A stretch of DNA of 64,000 nucleotides, from assembly GCA_032209605.1 (NCBI GenBank), contig JASFXZ010000092.1:1-64000 (forward strand). Direction: 5' to 3'. The notes beneath the pieces were generated by a model. The model worked only from the letters and a program-made list of their open reading frames with translations, did not search any database and had not been told where the DNA came from. Origin of the DNA: Mactromeris polynyma (Eukaryota > Mollusca > Bivalvia > Venerida > Mactridae). Position 1 is the stretch's first letter. Each line of letters opens with the position of its first letter. Shown one piece after another: positions 24,651 to 46,870 of this stretch. The translations under genes were made by a program, and so were the position numbers.

Positions 24651-27600
24651 CTCTTGCATTGACCTGAGAAAAATAATTATGTCAACCTCAACAGTTGTAT
24701 AAGACAAAATTAATGGGTTCATGTACTCAATGTGTACTGGGTGGTTACAGTATCTTATCTATAAATATCCTGAGTTATATAATATTTTGCTTGATGGGTG
24801 GGTATTATCTGTGTTGAGGCTTTCAATGTGCACATGAAAACACATGGTGCGAACAGAGTAAGGTTCCACGTCTTATGGAAGACGTTTGTACATGACTGTA
24901 ATAGTGGAGTAATGTCCTTGTCCTTAGGGAATTTGTAATGTAACTTAATATGATGGATAAAAGTTATGCAGTCATTTTATAAAATTCATATTGATGATGA
25001 TAATTTGTGTGTGATAATGTTGGGTACCAGTCATAATGCAAGCTGCTTCTCTGGTCCCCTAATATAATCATGGTATTAAAGTGATATTCATGTAATTGGT
25101 CTTAATTACTGAAAGTGTATAATTATAAAACAGTGAATTTGAAGTCGGTTATAAAGCTTGTTTCTTTTCCCCTAATGAATGTAAGAATATACTAGGTGTG
25201 CATCATTTATACTGAAATAGGGTTGGCAGGTCACCTCATACCCCCATATTGGTCATCCATACTTTAGTAAGTGGTACTGTGAGGTTTATGTAGGAAGGAA
25301 GAAGCGTGTTTGTGTTAGATCTGCATTTTAGTTGTGTGACCAGATTCAAGTACTTAGATGTTACTGTATTGTTTATTAAAATTGTATTGATCATTTGTCA
25401 TGCTCTAGACTAAATTTTTCCACATATTTTACAATTCTGTACATTTATTTACCACTGTTGTAGGCTTTTAAATGTATATTGCAGTTCCTTATCCTTAAGT
25501 TACTCTTCCTGTGTCTTTTTGATATATCCAACCAAATTTATTAGTGCTTAATTGAATATGTTTCCTGTTCAAGTTCAGTTTGTTAGATTTCACACAGTTA
25601 TAATTTCACCCTCTCCTTCCTGTGTTCAGACAGACATGTTGTCTAATTGTTCACGTTCCATGATGTATTCCTTATCCTTGGTTGTTTTTATGGTCGCCCA
25701 GTCCTTTCCTTGTGCCCCTTTTTCCTTGCACCTCCTCGGTGCCTAATGTTTTTGAAGATTATTGTTTTCCCACAGATCTGTGTGGGGAGGCATTGTCTTG
25801 TGTATGTGGCATTCCCTGTAACAACTTAATCCGTCTGATTTCAATATGTTGCTCTGTCTGCCATAAGATGAAACATACTTATATAAAGAAACTTACTATA
25901 TATATAAATATTTTTATGATATTGAACACATACATAAGATGTCATCATATCTTTTATGAATTTCTGTATTAGTTAGTCTAGACGTCTAGAAACGTAACTA
26001 GTCTTATTTATCTATTTACCTGACTACACAACATCTTTTTAAACTGCCGACTGTCTTGCTGTACAAGAATCCAAATCTGCATGATTGTAATAATGTACAT
26101 TTTGTATATTGTATAAACGTATTTACCTTGCAAATCTGTGACAAATTGAAAATGAGTTTTCTATGATATTTTTCTATGATGTTTAATGTTATTTATTTAC
26201 AATATGTGTTATAAAATGTGTTAAAAAGCATTACAGTGGATTATTGTCCAAAGCATGCTTGTGATTACCATAGGGTAATTGTTAGTTATAAAGCACAGTT
26301 GTGATCAGTTGTTGCAAAATCTGATTTAAGAGCATTTCTATAATTTGTTAAGAAAGATTTTCTGCGAGATCTGTTTTCACAAAATTCTGTGATACCACTA
26401 ATTTTTCATGTAAAGGCAATTATATAGTTGCTTGGGAATGAATAAGAAATGTTTGCCTGACATTCTAATCTTTCAGAACAACGTACATACATTAAAACTA
26501 TGCAACAAATGTAAAGTGCAACCTACCAGAACACCTGCACATCTTGAGACTACAAATTTTGTCTTAAATATTTGTAAAGTTTTAATATGGAAAAATGAAT
26601 CTGTTATTGGAGATGCTGCTGTTCTGGAGAGGTTGCACTGTATTGTAGCAGAATATCAGCATTATAAATGTATTATATTATAACTGCATCCGAGAATCCT
26701 TTGTTCTCCACCTCGGGTCATGTAACGAGGTCTCCTGAATAGCATAAAGCTGATATTTTTGTAATCTGTATATATTGTTAAATGTTTTCTGTGAACCATT
26801 TTACCTTGCACATCTTTGACAAATTGTTATAAAGCTTCCTGATGTTCTTATGTCCAATGTGATGTATTATGAACCAAGAAAAAAACACAAAAGTATCCAT
26901 TGATGAATCACCTATTTTTATAAAGCATTCCTGTAACACAGTTATGTAGTGAAAGCATTTTTTCACAAGGTATCTAAAAAAAATAAAAACAAATGTGAAT
27001 AATTTGAAAAATGAAATGTATGATATTGCACTGTATTGAATAAAGTTAAATTGTAAAGAATGTCAATATGGTAGTTTACTGTATTGTGCAGTATTGTATT
27101 GAATTATAGTTGGAAATTCAGAGTGTGTGCCCAACAGAATTAAGAGAATATTGTTACTTATCCACTTTCCTGTATGGCTGACTTCACTGCTTGGGGATAC
27201 ATGTGTTTTTACTATAAGTGTGCGTTTTGTATCAAATTGAGATTGTTATGAATTTTACAACTACATGTAGTAAACATTTGCTGTTTTGTTTTGTAAGTCT
27301 GGGAACTTCCAGGCTTATTTTGTTTTTATAAAATTTTATCAGTGCATTTTTTAGTTCCTGTATATTTCCTGGGTAATGTATTACTGGGTAATTGTTCATA
27401 AAGTAGATGACCTCTATAGTGAATTAGTTACCTGGTAATCTTGTATTGTGGTAGACAGTATGGTAATTATTATACACAATGCTTTGTTAAATTGGTAATA
27501 TTGATTTGAGAACAATACAAACAAAATTAATACAGATGGTACTATCAAACTTAGTACCTTTATATCAATTGAGAGAAATTAAAGACATTCAGGTGTTAAT

Positions 27601-27941
27601 GTGTCAGCTGTTTTTGGATGTTTAAGAATGATTCTTAGTTGTCTTGTTGTTGCATGGTAGTTAAGATGTAGTAAATAAAAGGAACTTTTCAGGAGTGTGA
27701 ATGTTAAAATGAAAGTAGAAGTAAAATTAGATCTCCAAGATATGTAAGGTATATCTGAGATTAGTCATGCTCCTGATTATTTACCATGCATTAGGTGGAT
27801 TGTATAAGGTTTCATTGTGAATTCCACATTATAGATGACAATAACAAACAACTATGTAGTCATAAAGATGGTATTTACTTTGACTCTTGATTATCAGATG
27901 GAAGTTGAAATTAGATTAGAATAAAGTATGTATCATGAACA

Positions 27942-28107
27942 ATGAGATTGATTCATTTTGAGCTGCCTGTCAGGATGTGAGACAATGTGCTGTATTGTGA
28001 CTGGTCATCTTCTCTAGCTAGATTTCTATGCTAGGTAGGTGGGTCATTTATGGTATTTGTTCTTTCTATTCTGATAGGCAGCTCAAAATGAACCAATCTC
28101 ATCTTCC
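27942..28107. repeat. inverted repeat, ~33-bp arms
   Basis: 'atgagattgattcattttga' and following 'gctgcctgtcag' near 27943-27974 are inverse to 'ctgataggcagctcaaaatg' plus 'aaccaatctcat' near 28071-28103, separated by about 95 bp. Probably the ends of a small TIR element. Confidence 0.75.
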
Positions 28108-28644
28108 TTGACTGTTGAATAAAAATAAAATGTTCATTAATGATGAGATTGAACTGCTTGTCAGGAAATATAGCTATATATATTTGAATACATGTAACAA
28201 ATATGAAGATGTTTACCATTGTTTAGAATCCGAGACTATAAGCTTATTTTCTCATTTGAAATTAATATATGCTGCTAAATACAGAATTTTGAATATTTGC
28301 ATAACAATAAAAGATGGTGGCCTTTAATTGCAGTTGTTACAACTGTAAGGTTAATTTAGATGTTGTTGTAGAGTCATGTTTTGACCATAATAAAAGACTA
28401 CAATGTTCATGGAAAGTATGTTATCCGTGTATGTGTTTGAATGATTACCACTGATTACTGTTTATGTGCCCTTTATGCTAAATTTAGACAATTGTTTCTA
28501 AATACAGTATACACCACATGATTTTACTAAAGAACAAATATGTAAATAAAATGTTCAAAAGAATATTCATCTTAGTTGTGTTTATACTGAAAAGTGTATT
28601 TTTGGTAAAATGTGGTATAGTATAGATTTATTGACCTGTCAAAA

Positions 28645-28745
28645 TTTGCATATCTTCATGGTCAATGCACACGATAAATTAGTAGTTCGGCCACTTCTGA
28701 TAAAGACTAATTTATCTAATTTATCGTTTGCATTTACCATGAGGT
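28645..28745. repeat. imperfect hairpin, ~26-bp arms
   Basis: 'catggtcaatgcacacgata' plus 'aatta' is inverse to 'taatttatcgtttgcattta' plus 'ccatg', with two or three mismatches and a ~35-bp centre. Opposite-strand open frames here share peptides only because of this symmetry. Confidence 0.7.
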
Positions 28746-30552
28746 CAAAAAATCTATACAATACTATATGGTTCATGTTTATAAAAATGTGTATACAAAA
28801 GTTACCATGGATTACCAGCGCACCAGCACTCATACCATTTAAACATGAACATACAACATGGGCTCTATGACCAGTACATATTGTGATGACCAGTCAGTTC
28901 CTGTTGAACACAAAACTATCGTTATTGTCAGATGCCCACACTGATTAATTACATTACACTTGACACATCATTTCTGGAAAATCTAATACTAATACATCAG
29001 CCTTCTGAAAACTATGATTGATTTCTGAGATTGATCCCCAACATTGTCTGTAGACCAATGAGAGTTCTGGTTGATTTATTCTAAACATGTATGAAGTGTA
29101 ACGTAATTAGAGGCCTGGGTATCTGAGGAAGGACTGCACTAGATGGATGGTAAAATTAACCTTCCTAGAATCATCAAATGGACAGAACATCTAATGGAAG
29201 TACACGCACAAGAACTTCATTTCTTGGAAAAGTTACAGGGAAATATTTATACATCTGCATGCCTCAACATTACTCACTTTCTCTGTGTACTTTTTTTCAC
29301 TGTGCATCAAAAGTTTTGCAAACACATTTAACAGTGCTAAAGTTGATCCAGATCTATTTACAAACATAACACGCCATATTTTTATTCAGTGGTGTAAAAG
29401 TGACTGAACAACAATCAATGTTGCTTTTTGATGATGGTCGATAGATGCTGCTGCGGAGATGTGCAAATTGTTAATTCTTAACTTTCCATCACAGAAGATG
29501 AATAAATTTACTTCGTGGTCATACATGTCTTATTTGAAATTCTGCATTAAAATGTAATGAATTCAAAATATTCATGTGTGAAGAAACTTTTGGATGGCAG
29601 TGTATATCTAGGTATTTAACTGAAAAATATAATTTTATTTGGGTACAATTATTTTACCATTCCATCCCAATGTAGATCAAGGCAGAATGACTTATCTGTT
29701 AATTCATGGCTTATATAAAGATATATGTATGTATATGATTGATTCAAAAGGCAACAATCATATTAAGCACACATATTTTATTTAATAATAGATCTATGTT
29801 ATTTTATGATAACATATGTAAATATATTGCATTTTGAACACACTATACATAGTTACAGTCCCTGGATGAAATTATTTCTAGCAATAAGTCGATTGATAAA
29901 ATTGATTGGAATTAAATATAATGTGATCATGTTTATTCATGCAAAACTTATGATCGGCTACATTATACTATATTCAGCTGAATTTAGAACATGACTGAAA
30001 TTACTACTACAGAGTCAGTGAATTATAAAGGCAGCTACAGATGGCATGAAACGTAAACTGTAGTTTAGTGTCGGCCCTACTACTTCGTCTTTGGGAGATG
30101 ACAACGATATATACTAAATAGTCAGCAGATTAGTCAAATTTGTCCCACCGAAGCTAAGGTGTGTCCGGGGTAGGTTTATGTCGATTATTGTTGCAATATT
30201 CAATTTATAGTGCGGTCGAATAACATTTCCATGAATATTCTTCTACCATGAACAGATTTTTTGAATGCCAACACCTGTCACCTTCGAACAATTTAGTACG
30301 TTGAACATCTGTAACTAAATGCTCCCTGTTTCGGATATACTATTTTTCGGATGCTTTCTTACAAATATGTTAAATATTCGGAAACAATTTTAATTCCATT
30401 TCATGAACTGTATTGTATTGGTCAGTCTGTTTGTATGTTAAAGTTACTAAATTGTACATGTATAATTTGTGTGATACAGTTATAAATATTATTTCATTCT
30501 GAAACTGATTTATATAAATCAACAATTACGCTGAAATTGTTTTCACCTATTG

Positions 30553-31028
30553 TATAGATAGTTCCCACATCTACAATATTTACCTCCCTTGTTCTTAATG
30601 CTCAGCCAATTTGGTAGGCAAACTGAAAAGCACATATAGGAGTAATTCCCAAGTATGTGAGAAAGTACCAAGGGAATTTGCAAGTGACAACCACTTTTTC
30701 TTCCAATTGTATACAGCAACAACAACAACCTTTTATTTTAATGACTATTCAGTAATTTGCGGACATTATTTCAATAATTGACTACAAGGTATAAGTCACA
30801 CCTCTCGCCCCAATCAAGGTCAATTAGACGGTGGTCAATAGAATAGACATATTGGTCAATTGGTCAATGGTCAACTGGTCAATGGTGTTTGGTCAACAGA
30901 ATAGATTGACCCAACTTTCAGAGCCATCTGCCCACATGAGCATATATAAAACTTTAAGAAAATTTGCCTATCGATATCACAGGTACTTGAAACAAACTAT
31001 TTTAATGTTCTATATGGCCTATTCACTA
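30553..31028. mobile_element. MITE family B copy 1, carrying two insertions
   Basis: It starts 'atagatagttcccacatcta' and 'caatatttacctcccttgtt', as in the copies at 54734 and 57301. After 'ccactttttcttccaa' a ~200-bp segment (about 30710-30905, with 'gcaacaacaacaacc' and 'ggtcaatggtcaactggtca') interrupts it, then the family resumes at 'gagccatctgcccacatgag'. From about 30975 a half copy of MITE family C ('cacaggtacttgaaacaaac') replaces the right end. Confidence 0.7.
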
Positions 31029-31132
31029 TAATAAGAATCTTCTTGTTATTGTACCTACAGGGAATGTTTGCATTCAAATTGGGAAAACTATAATTATACT
31101 TCTTAGCATTGGGAATATAGCTGAATAACAGC

Positions 31133-31139
31133 TATAAAA
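31133..31139 (+). promoter_or_regulatory. possible TATA box of the CYP4 gene
   Basis: TATAAAA lies 103 bp upstream of the first start codon at 31242, leaving room for a short leader. In DNA this AT-rich such a match is common by chance, and a spliced leader further upstream cannot be excluded. Confidence 0.25.
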
Positions 31140-31241
31140 ACAGCTCAACAAAACCTGGTATGTGTGTTGTTCATAAATATATATATGTCAAATTGCAATA
31201 TACAATGTATTACATCTTAACCCATACAGATTAATACAGTA

Positions 31242-42800
<11,559 letters not shown>

Positions 42801-43332
42801 TAACAGAGCAGTATGACACATCTATACAACAGCGTTGTAGTACAATGTTTGATCATCAAAGACTTTCTGTGATAATCTCTAGTAAATAGTATTACTGACA
42901 GTTCCAAGACAGTAGGCTATTGTACTGCATTAACTCTGTTGTTGCTCTGTTGTTTTGTTCTATTTTTATGTCATTGACGATAATAACATCTTTATTTTAA
43001 GAAGGTTGTTACACATTATGATATAAATATAAAACTATAAAAACATCATATTTTCAATGTGGCCTTCTGTAAACAAAACATAATAATAATTAAAATTTAA
43101 CATTTGCACACTATAATCACATGTATATAAATAAGATTTTCACATTGTATTTCAATATAACAATTAATTCAATATAACAATTTAATTCAATTAATTTACT
43201 TACCGACAGACACTCGATCAATTATATCATACAAATTTATGTGAACATAATATCACGAACATATAAACGGTTTATATGTCCGTGATAATATATATTTATA
43301 TATTATGTCACAATTAATAAAATGAAACATAA
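42801..43332. other. CYP4 3' flank
   Basis: No canonical AATAAA within the first 500 bp after the stop codon. AATAAA occurs at 43316-43321 next to the LINE remnant and is not convincing. The true polyadenylation site is not determined. Confidence 0.4.
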
Positions 43333-43640
43333 TTACTGCGATGCAGTATTTAAAAGGTGAGTTTTATATTCATGTTTGAAGGATGTTAACCTTTCCGCAT
43401 TTCTTATGTCATCTGGAATGTCATTCCATACCTTGATACTGTAATAAGAAAATGAATCTTTAAAATAATTAGTGCATGGTGTTTTCTTTATACATAATTC
43501 ATGTTTTGAAGCTGATCGAAGTGAATAGTGTTCATTATTTGCAAAAACAAGCAACTCAGTCAGGTAACAAGGGGCCATACCATTTCGCGTTTTATATGCA
43601 GTGTTGTTTGGTTTTCTTCTTGTTATCATTAAGGTATTGT
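43333..43640 (-). pseudogene. C-terminal fragment of a LINE reverse transcriptase ORF
   Basis: A 98-codon open stretch carries the C-terminal pattern seen in jockey/CR1-type LINE ORF2: a YKTRNGMAPCYLTELL block, then SLRSASK, the KVWNDIPDDIRNA block and a final SFKHEYKTHLL ending. The rest of the element is missing, so it is a 5'-truncated copy, as is usual for LINEs. The assignment rests on pattern recognition, not an alignment. Confidence 0.75.
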
Positions 43641-43970
43641 TTCCTGTCCTCTCACTATACTTCTCCCCCTGGGGCTCTTATTAGTCTAACAGACGAAATT
43701 TGTGCATAGAAAGAGCCTGAAAATGTGAAATGAATGCCGAATATTCTTGTTCCAACATTTTCCACAGCGTAAATTTCCACATTCACCAAAGTATATTTGT
43801 ATCTACATACAGTCACTATAAGACTCATAAATTTTCTGATTTGAGTGCCGAGTGTATGTATTTGTTAAATCCTGGGCCCTGGTCTGTTCGTTGGTTTTTG
43901 TTTCCATGAGTTCTGATTAAGTATTAACATGAGATTGACTTCCGCCTGTGTATGCGCATCAGTCTTTACC

Positions 43971-44215
43971 TCAATTTTCTTTTTTTCTTCCAACTGTGCT
44001 CATATTTTCTAAAGTATACTGACTGTGAACATTTCTGAACCACCAAGACAAATCATCTCTCATGTAACTTGTAATACTCGTCTTAGCCTCAAAGTTTCCG
44101 AGGCTCTGTTTTATTGCACAAGATTCTGCCTTGTCTAGGTTTCTATAATACAATCTACCATAGTCTATAGCAGAGAATGCTGCTACCAACAAACCTAATA
44201 CTTGAGCAACTTGTC
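43971..44215 (-). pseudogene. DIRS-like retroelement fragment, region after RT
   Basis: The frame reads LLVAAFSAIDYGRLYYRNLD followed by a GNFEA block and DDLSWWFRNV, the pattern found between the reverse transcriptase and RNase H region in animal DIRS-type elements. It is in the same orientation as the RT fragment at 44530-44845 and is separated from it by a later repeat insertion. Truncated and without a downstream tyrosine recombinase. Confidence 0.65.
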
Positions 44216-44259
44216 TAATTGTTACTTTATCTTAATCATATTATTGTTTACATTATTAT

Positions 44260-44480
44260 ATGCCCATTCATAGAACAGGACATATTATAGTTCCACCTGC
44301 AGCATATGGGCGGGTGGTTGGTTGGGCAGACGGTCTAGCAGCATCCAGTTAGTCGTCTGAACAATAACTTCAGAAGTATTTGTCCAATCATCACCAAATT
44401 TGGTCAGAATGTGTTTAGGAATAATATCTCGGACTTGCCCCCAAAATTAGTCATAACCGTAGAACGGGTGTATTTTGCGA
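44260..44480. repeat. dispersed repeat inserted into the DIRS-like remnant
   Basis: 'agcatccagttagtcgtctg', 'aacaataacttcagaagtat' and 'tcaccaaatttggtcagaat' match about 33655-33770. It lies between the RT and post-RT fragments of the retroelement. Confidence 0.75.
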
Positions 44481-44529
44481 TAGTCGGCGCTCTTGTTCAA
44501 CTATGATTATCTTTTTATCACCAGGCAAG

Positions 44530-44845
44530 TGCGCTATCATAGCTTGGAATCAATCCAAAATCCTAAATGCACAATTTTTGTAGAGGGTGTCATGACAGAC
44601 TTATCCTCGTTGATCTGGAACCTGATAGAATTCATCAAACTGACACTATCCTTTACATTTTTTATGCATTTCTTAACAGTTTGTCCACCAAAAAAACTGT
44701 CATCAATGAATCCACTACTAATTAGCCCTTTGTTTCTAAGAGTGGAGTAAACAGATATAAGCAAGTATGTAAAAATAAGCAGCCTGCGGGCCAGCCCATT
44801 CAGCATGGCAACAAATTGATAAATTTTGTCTCTCCATAGTGTCAT
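44530..44845 (-). pseudogene. DIRS-like reverse transcriptase fragment
   Basis: A 102-codon frame contains FIDDS at the catalytic position, preceded by LRNKGLISSG and followed by GGQTVKKCIKNVKDSV, INEDKSV and LGFWIDS. The YIDDS-like core with the following INxxKSV and LGFxIDS blocks is typical of DIRS-type reverse transcriptases and differs from LINE RT. Only the palm part remains. No complete catalytic set is present, so it is inactive. Confidence 0.75.
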
Positions 44846-44870
44846 AGTTGAAGCGATTCCCCATTTTGTT

Positions 44871-45165
44871 GCAATCTTCTATTTCCTTCGCAGTTTTAGA
44901 GACGTCATCCCCAAACAGTTTGCTCGTGAATGGGTACATTTTGTTGCAATCTTCTATTTCCTTCGCAGTTTTAGAGACGTCATCCCCAAACAGTTTGCTC
45001 GTGAATGGGTACACTTTGTTGCAGTCTTCTATTTCCTTCGCAGTTTTAGAGACGTCGTCCCCAAACAGTTTGCTCGTGAATGGGTACATTTTGTTGCAAT
45101 CTTCTATTTTCTTCGCAGTTTTAGAGATGTCGTCCCCAAACAGTTTGCTTGTGAATGGGTTCTAC
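44871..45165 (-). repeat. 75-bp tandem repeat (25 codons), about 4 copies, in the DIRS-like remnant
   Basis: The minus strand repeats a 25-residue unit starting MYPFTSKLFGDDVSKTAKEI at 75-bp spacing, in frame. Units are nearly identical; the outer one at about 45100-45165 is more diverged. The array lies at the junction between the ORF1-like and RT-like fragments. Opposite-strand frames at 44826-45251 are shadows. Confidence 0.9.
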
Positions 45166-45815
45166 AATTGACTTTTCCACAGTCTGCAGCTTTTTGTCAT
45201 TATTTCGAGCTCTGGCCGACACAACATCCCATATCAGCTTATTCAATTTAACAACAGCAAGCCGTTTTTAGGCCTGGCACATTTCTCATCTTTGACCAAA
45301 TCCTCACACATCTCATCAGGTTTTCCTTTCCTGAACACTTTGACAGTTTTTGCTAAACTTCGATCAATTTCCTCACCAACTGTCTTTAATGTCGAGTGTT
45401 TGTTAGCAAATTTCCTGAACCTGCTCACAAGTTTAACATTGTCAGTACCACTGGTATTTGACTTCATCCAAATGTTGCCTTTTACCAGGATGGGTATCGT
45501 CTTCACAACTCTCATCATAGTGACAGTCAAATCCTCTCCCTCCATACAAATTTATCATACTCCTCAAAGTTTCTCTCCATGTTATCAAGCCTAGTCACAA
45601 GTGTATTTTGCTCTGCTCTGATAGACCTTGACATGTCCATAATGTCATTTGCACCGTCATTTTTCTCTTTCCCACTTTCAGTACTAGATTTATGGCTTGA
45701 ACTTTCACTGTTCTGTTTACTGGGCCCTTGTTTTATAGCTTCCTTAGAAGATCCGGCCCGAACTTTTGCCTTTCTCTCCTTCTATGGGCCACCCGGCAGT
45801 GCATTTTTTAGTAAA
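45166..45815 (-). pseudogene. DIRS-like ORF1 (gag-like) fragment
   Basis: The minus strand has a coherent hydrophilic frame from about 45770 to 45540 (many Ser, Lys and Glu; a DMSRSIRAEQ block), then a shift into the frame of 45545-45243, which includes VGEEIDRSLAKTVKVFRKG and a following EDL block. This resembles the ORF1 product seen next to DIRS-type RT in invertebrates. Stop codons and at least one frameshift break it. Confidence 0.55.
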
Positions 45816-45849
45816 TGGACTCATAAAAACGAATGACAGTAACAAACTT

Positions 45850-46064
45850 CACGCCTGGTGCGAAGAATGAGTCTCTGATAATTGGCATCTTGTAATAAGA
45901 ACACTTTACACCTAATCAATTTACAGTAAACCAGTAAAATGTCACGCTACACAAGACAAACAACCACGTTTTTTGCATGCGCAGATGTAAGTCAGTCTTA
46001 TTTTGGACGAAAATAATTATAAGACATTAGATCTGTTCGGCAACATTTTCTCCCTTAGGCTATT
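45850..46064. other. non-coding spacer
   Basis: Nothing recognised. Confidence 0.5.
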
Positions 46065-46870
46065 ATCTTTGAAATATTGCTTCAAATTATTCTCATGCAA
46101 CTACTTTCAAGTTAATGACATCTAGTCAGCAGGTTGAATTTGCAATTTTTAGTCTACATTAGAAGTCTACATTGTTCGTATATCTTTATTATACATGTAG
46201 TATGTTATACTATGCAATGCAATGCAACTTTTTTATGTTATATATTCATTAGAAATCAATGCAAAATTTTAATGTACTAGCCTTGTGAATGTTTTTCACC
46301 AGCATCGAAACTAAAACTCATGTATTATTTTTATATATACTCTGGTTATAATTGTTTTGTTATCTGAAATTTAAGACTTAATATGGTGGTTGCAAATCAT
46401 ATTTATGTAACATTGTTCATATGTTGTTTTAATAAACATTTTACCGGATTGGTATTAACCAATATCTTTGAAATATTGCTTCAAAATCTGTTCATTGGAC
46501 TACATTCAAGTTATTGACATCTAATCAACATGTTGAATTTGCTTTTGTTAGTCTACATTACAGGGGAATTTGTTGTATAGTGGCTAATCACAGTAGATGT
46601 TTTACATTGTTCGCATTTCTTTATAACAGTATATTATACTATGCAATGCAACTTTTTTCTGTTATTTCTTTTTACAAAACAATTCAGCATTTTAATGTAC
46701 TTGCCTTGTGGATATTTTTCAACAGTATTGAAACTAAAACTGAAGTATTATTTTTATGTATACTCAAGTTACAATTGTTATGTTACCTGAAATTTTAGAC
46801 ATAATAGTTACAGCTCATGTTTATATAACCAGACTGTTTGTGTTGTTTTAATAAACATTTGACAGGATAG
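46065..46870. repeat. ~400-bp tandem duplication, two diverged copies
   Basis: 'atctttgaaatattgcttca' starts at 46065 and again at 46464, followed in both by 'ttcaagtta(a/t)tgacatct', 'gttgaatttgc', 'ttagtctacatta', 'tatgcaatgcaac' and 'ttttaataaacatt'. Copies differ by many substitutions and small gaps, so the duplication is old. Confidence 0.9.

Larger units (their letters stand above)
24660..30550. other. long AT-rich gene-free stretch
   Basis: No exon with plausible splice borders or protein similarity. Two imperfect hairpins lie inside (27942-28107 and 28645-28745) and a second copy of the 24.5-kb repeat at 25725-25830. The short open frames have the composition of AT-rich non-coding DNA. 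Confidence 0.6.

Noticed and set aside
28610..28870. Overlapping open frames on both strands sharing peptides
   Set aside because: Sharing is explained by the imperfect hairpin at 28645-28745; no gene signals.
44826..45251. 141-codon plus-strand frame
   Set aside because: Opposite-strand shadow of the 75-bp in-frame repeat of the DIRS-like remnant.
45579..45836. Plus-strand hydrophobic 85-codon frame as a membrane protein
   Set aside because: The minus strand of the same region reads as the hydrophilic ORF1-like part of the DIRS remnant; the plus frame is its shadow.
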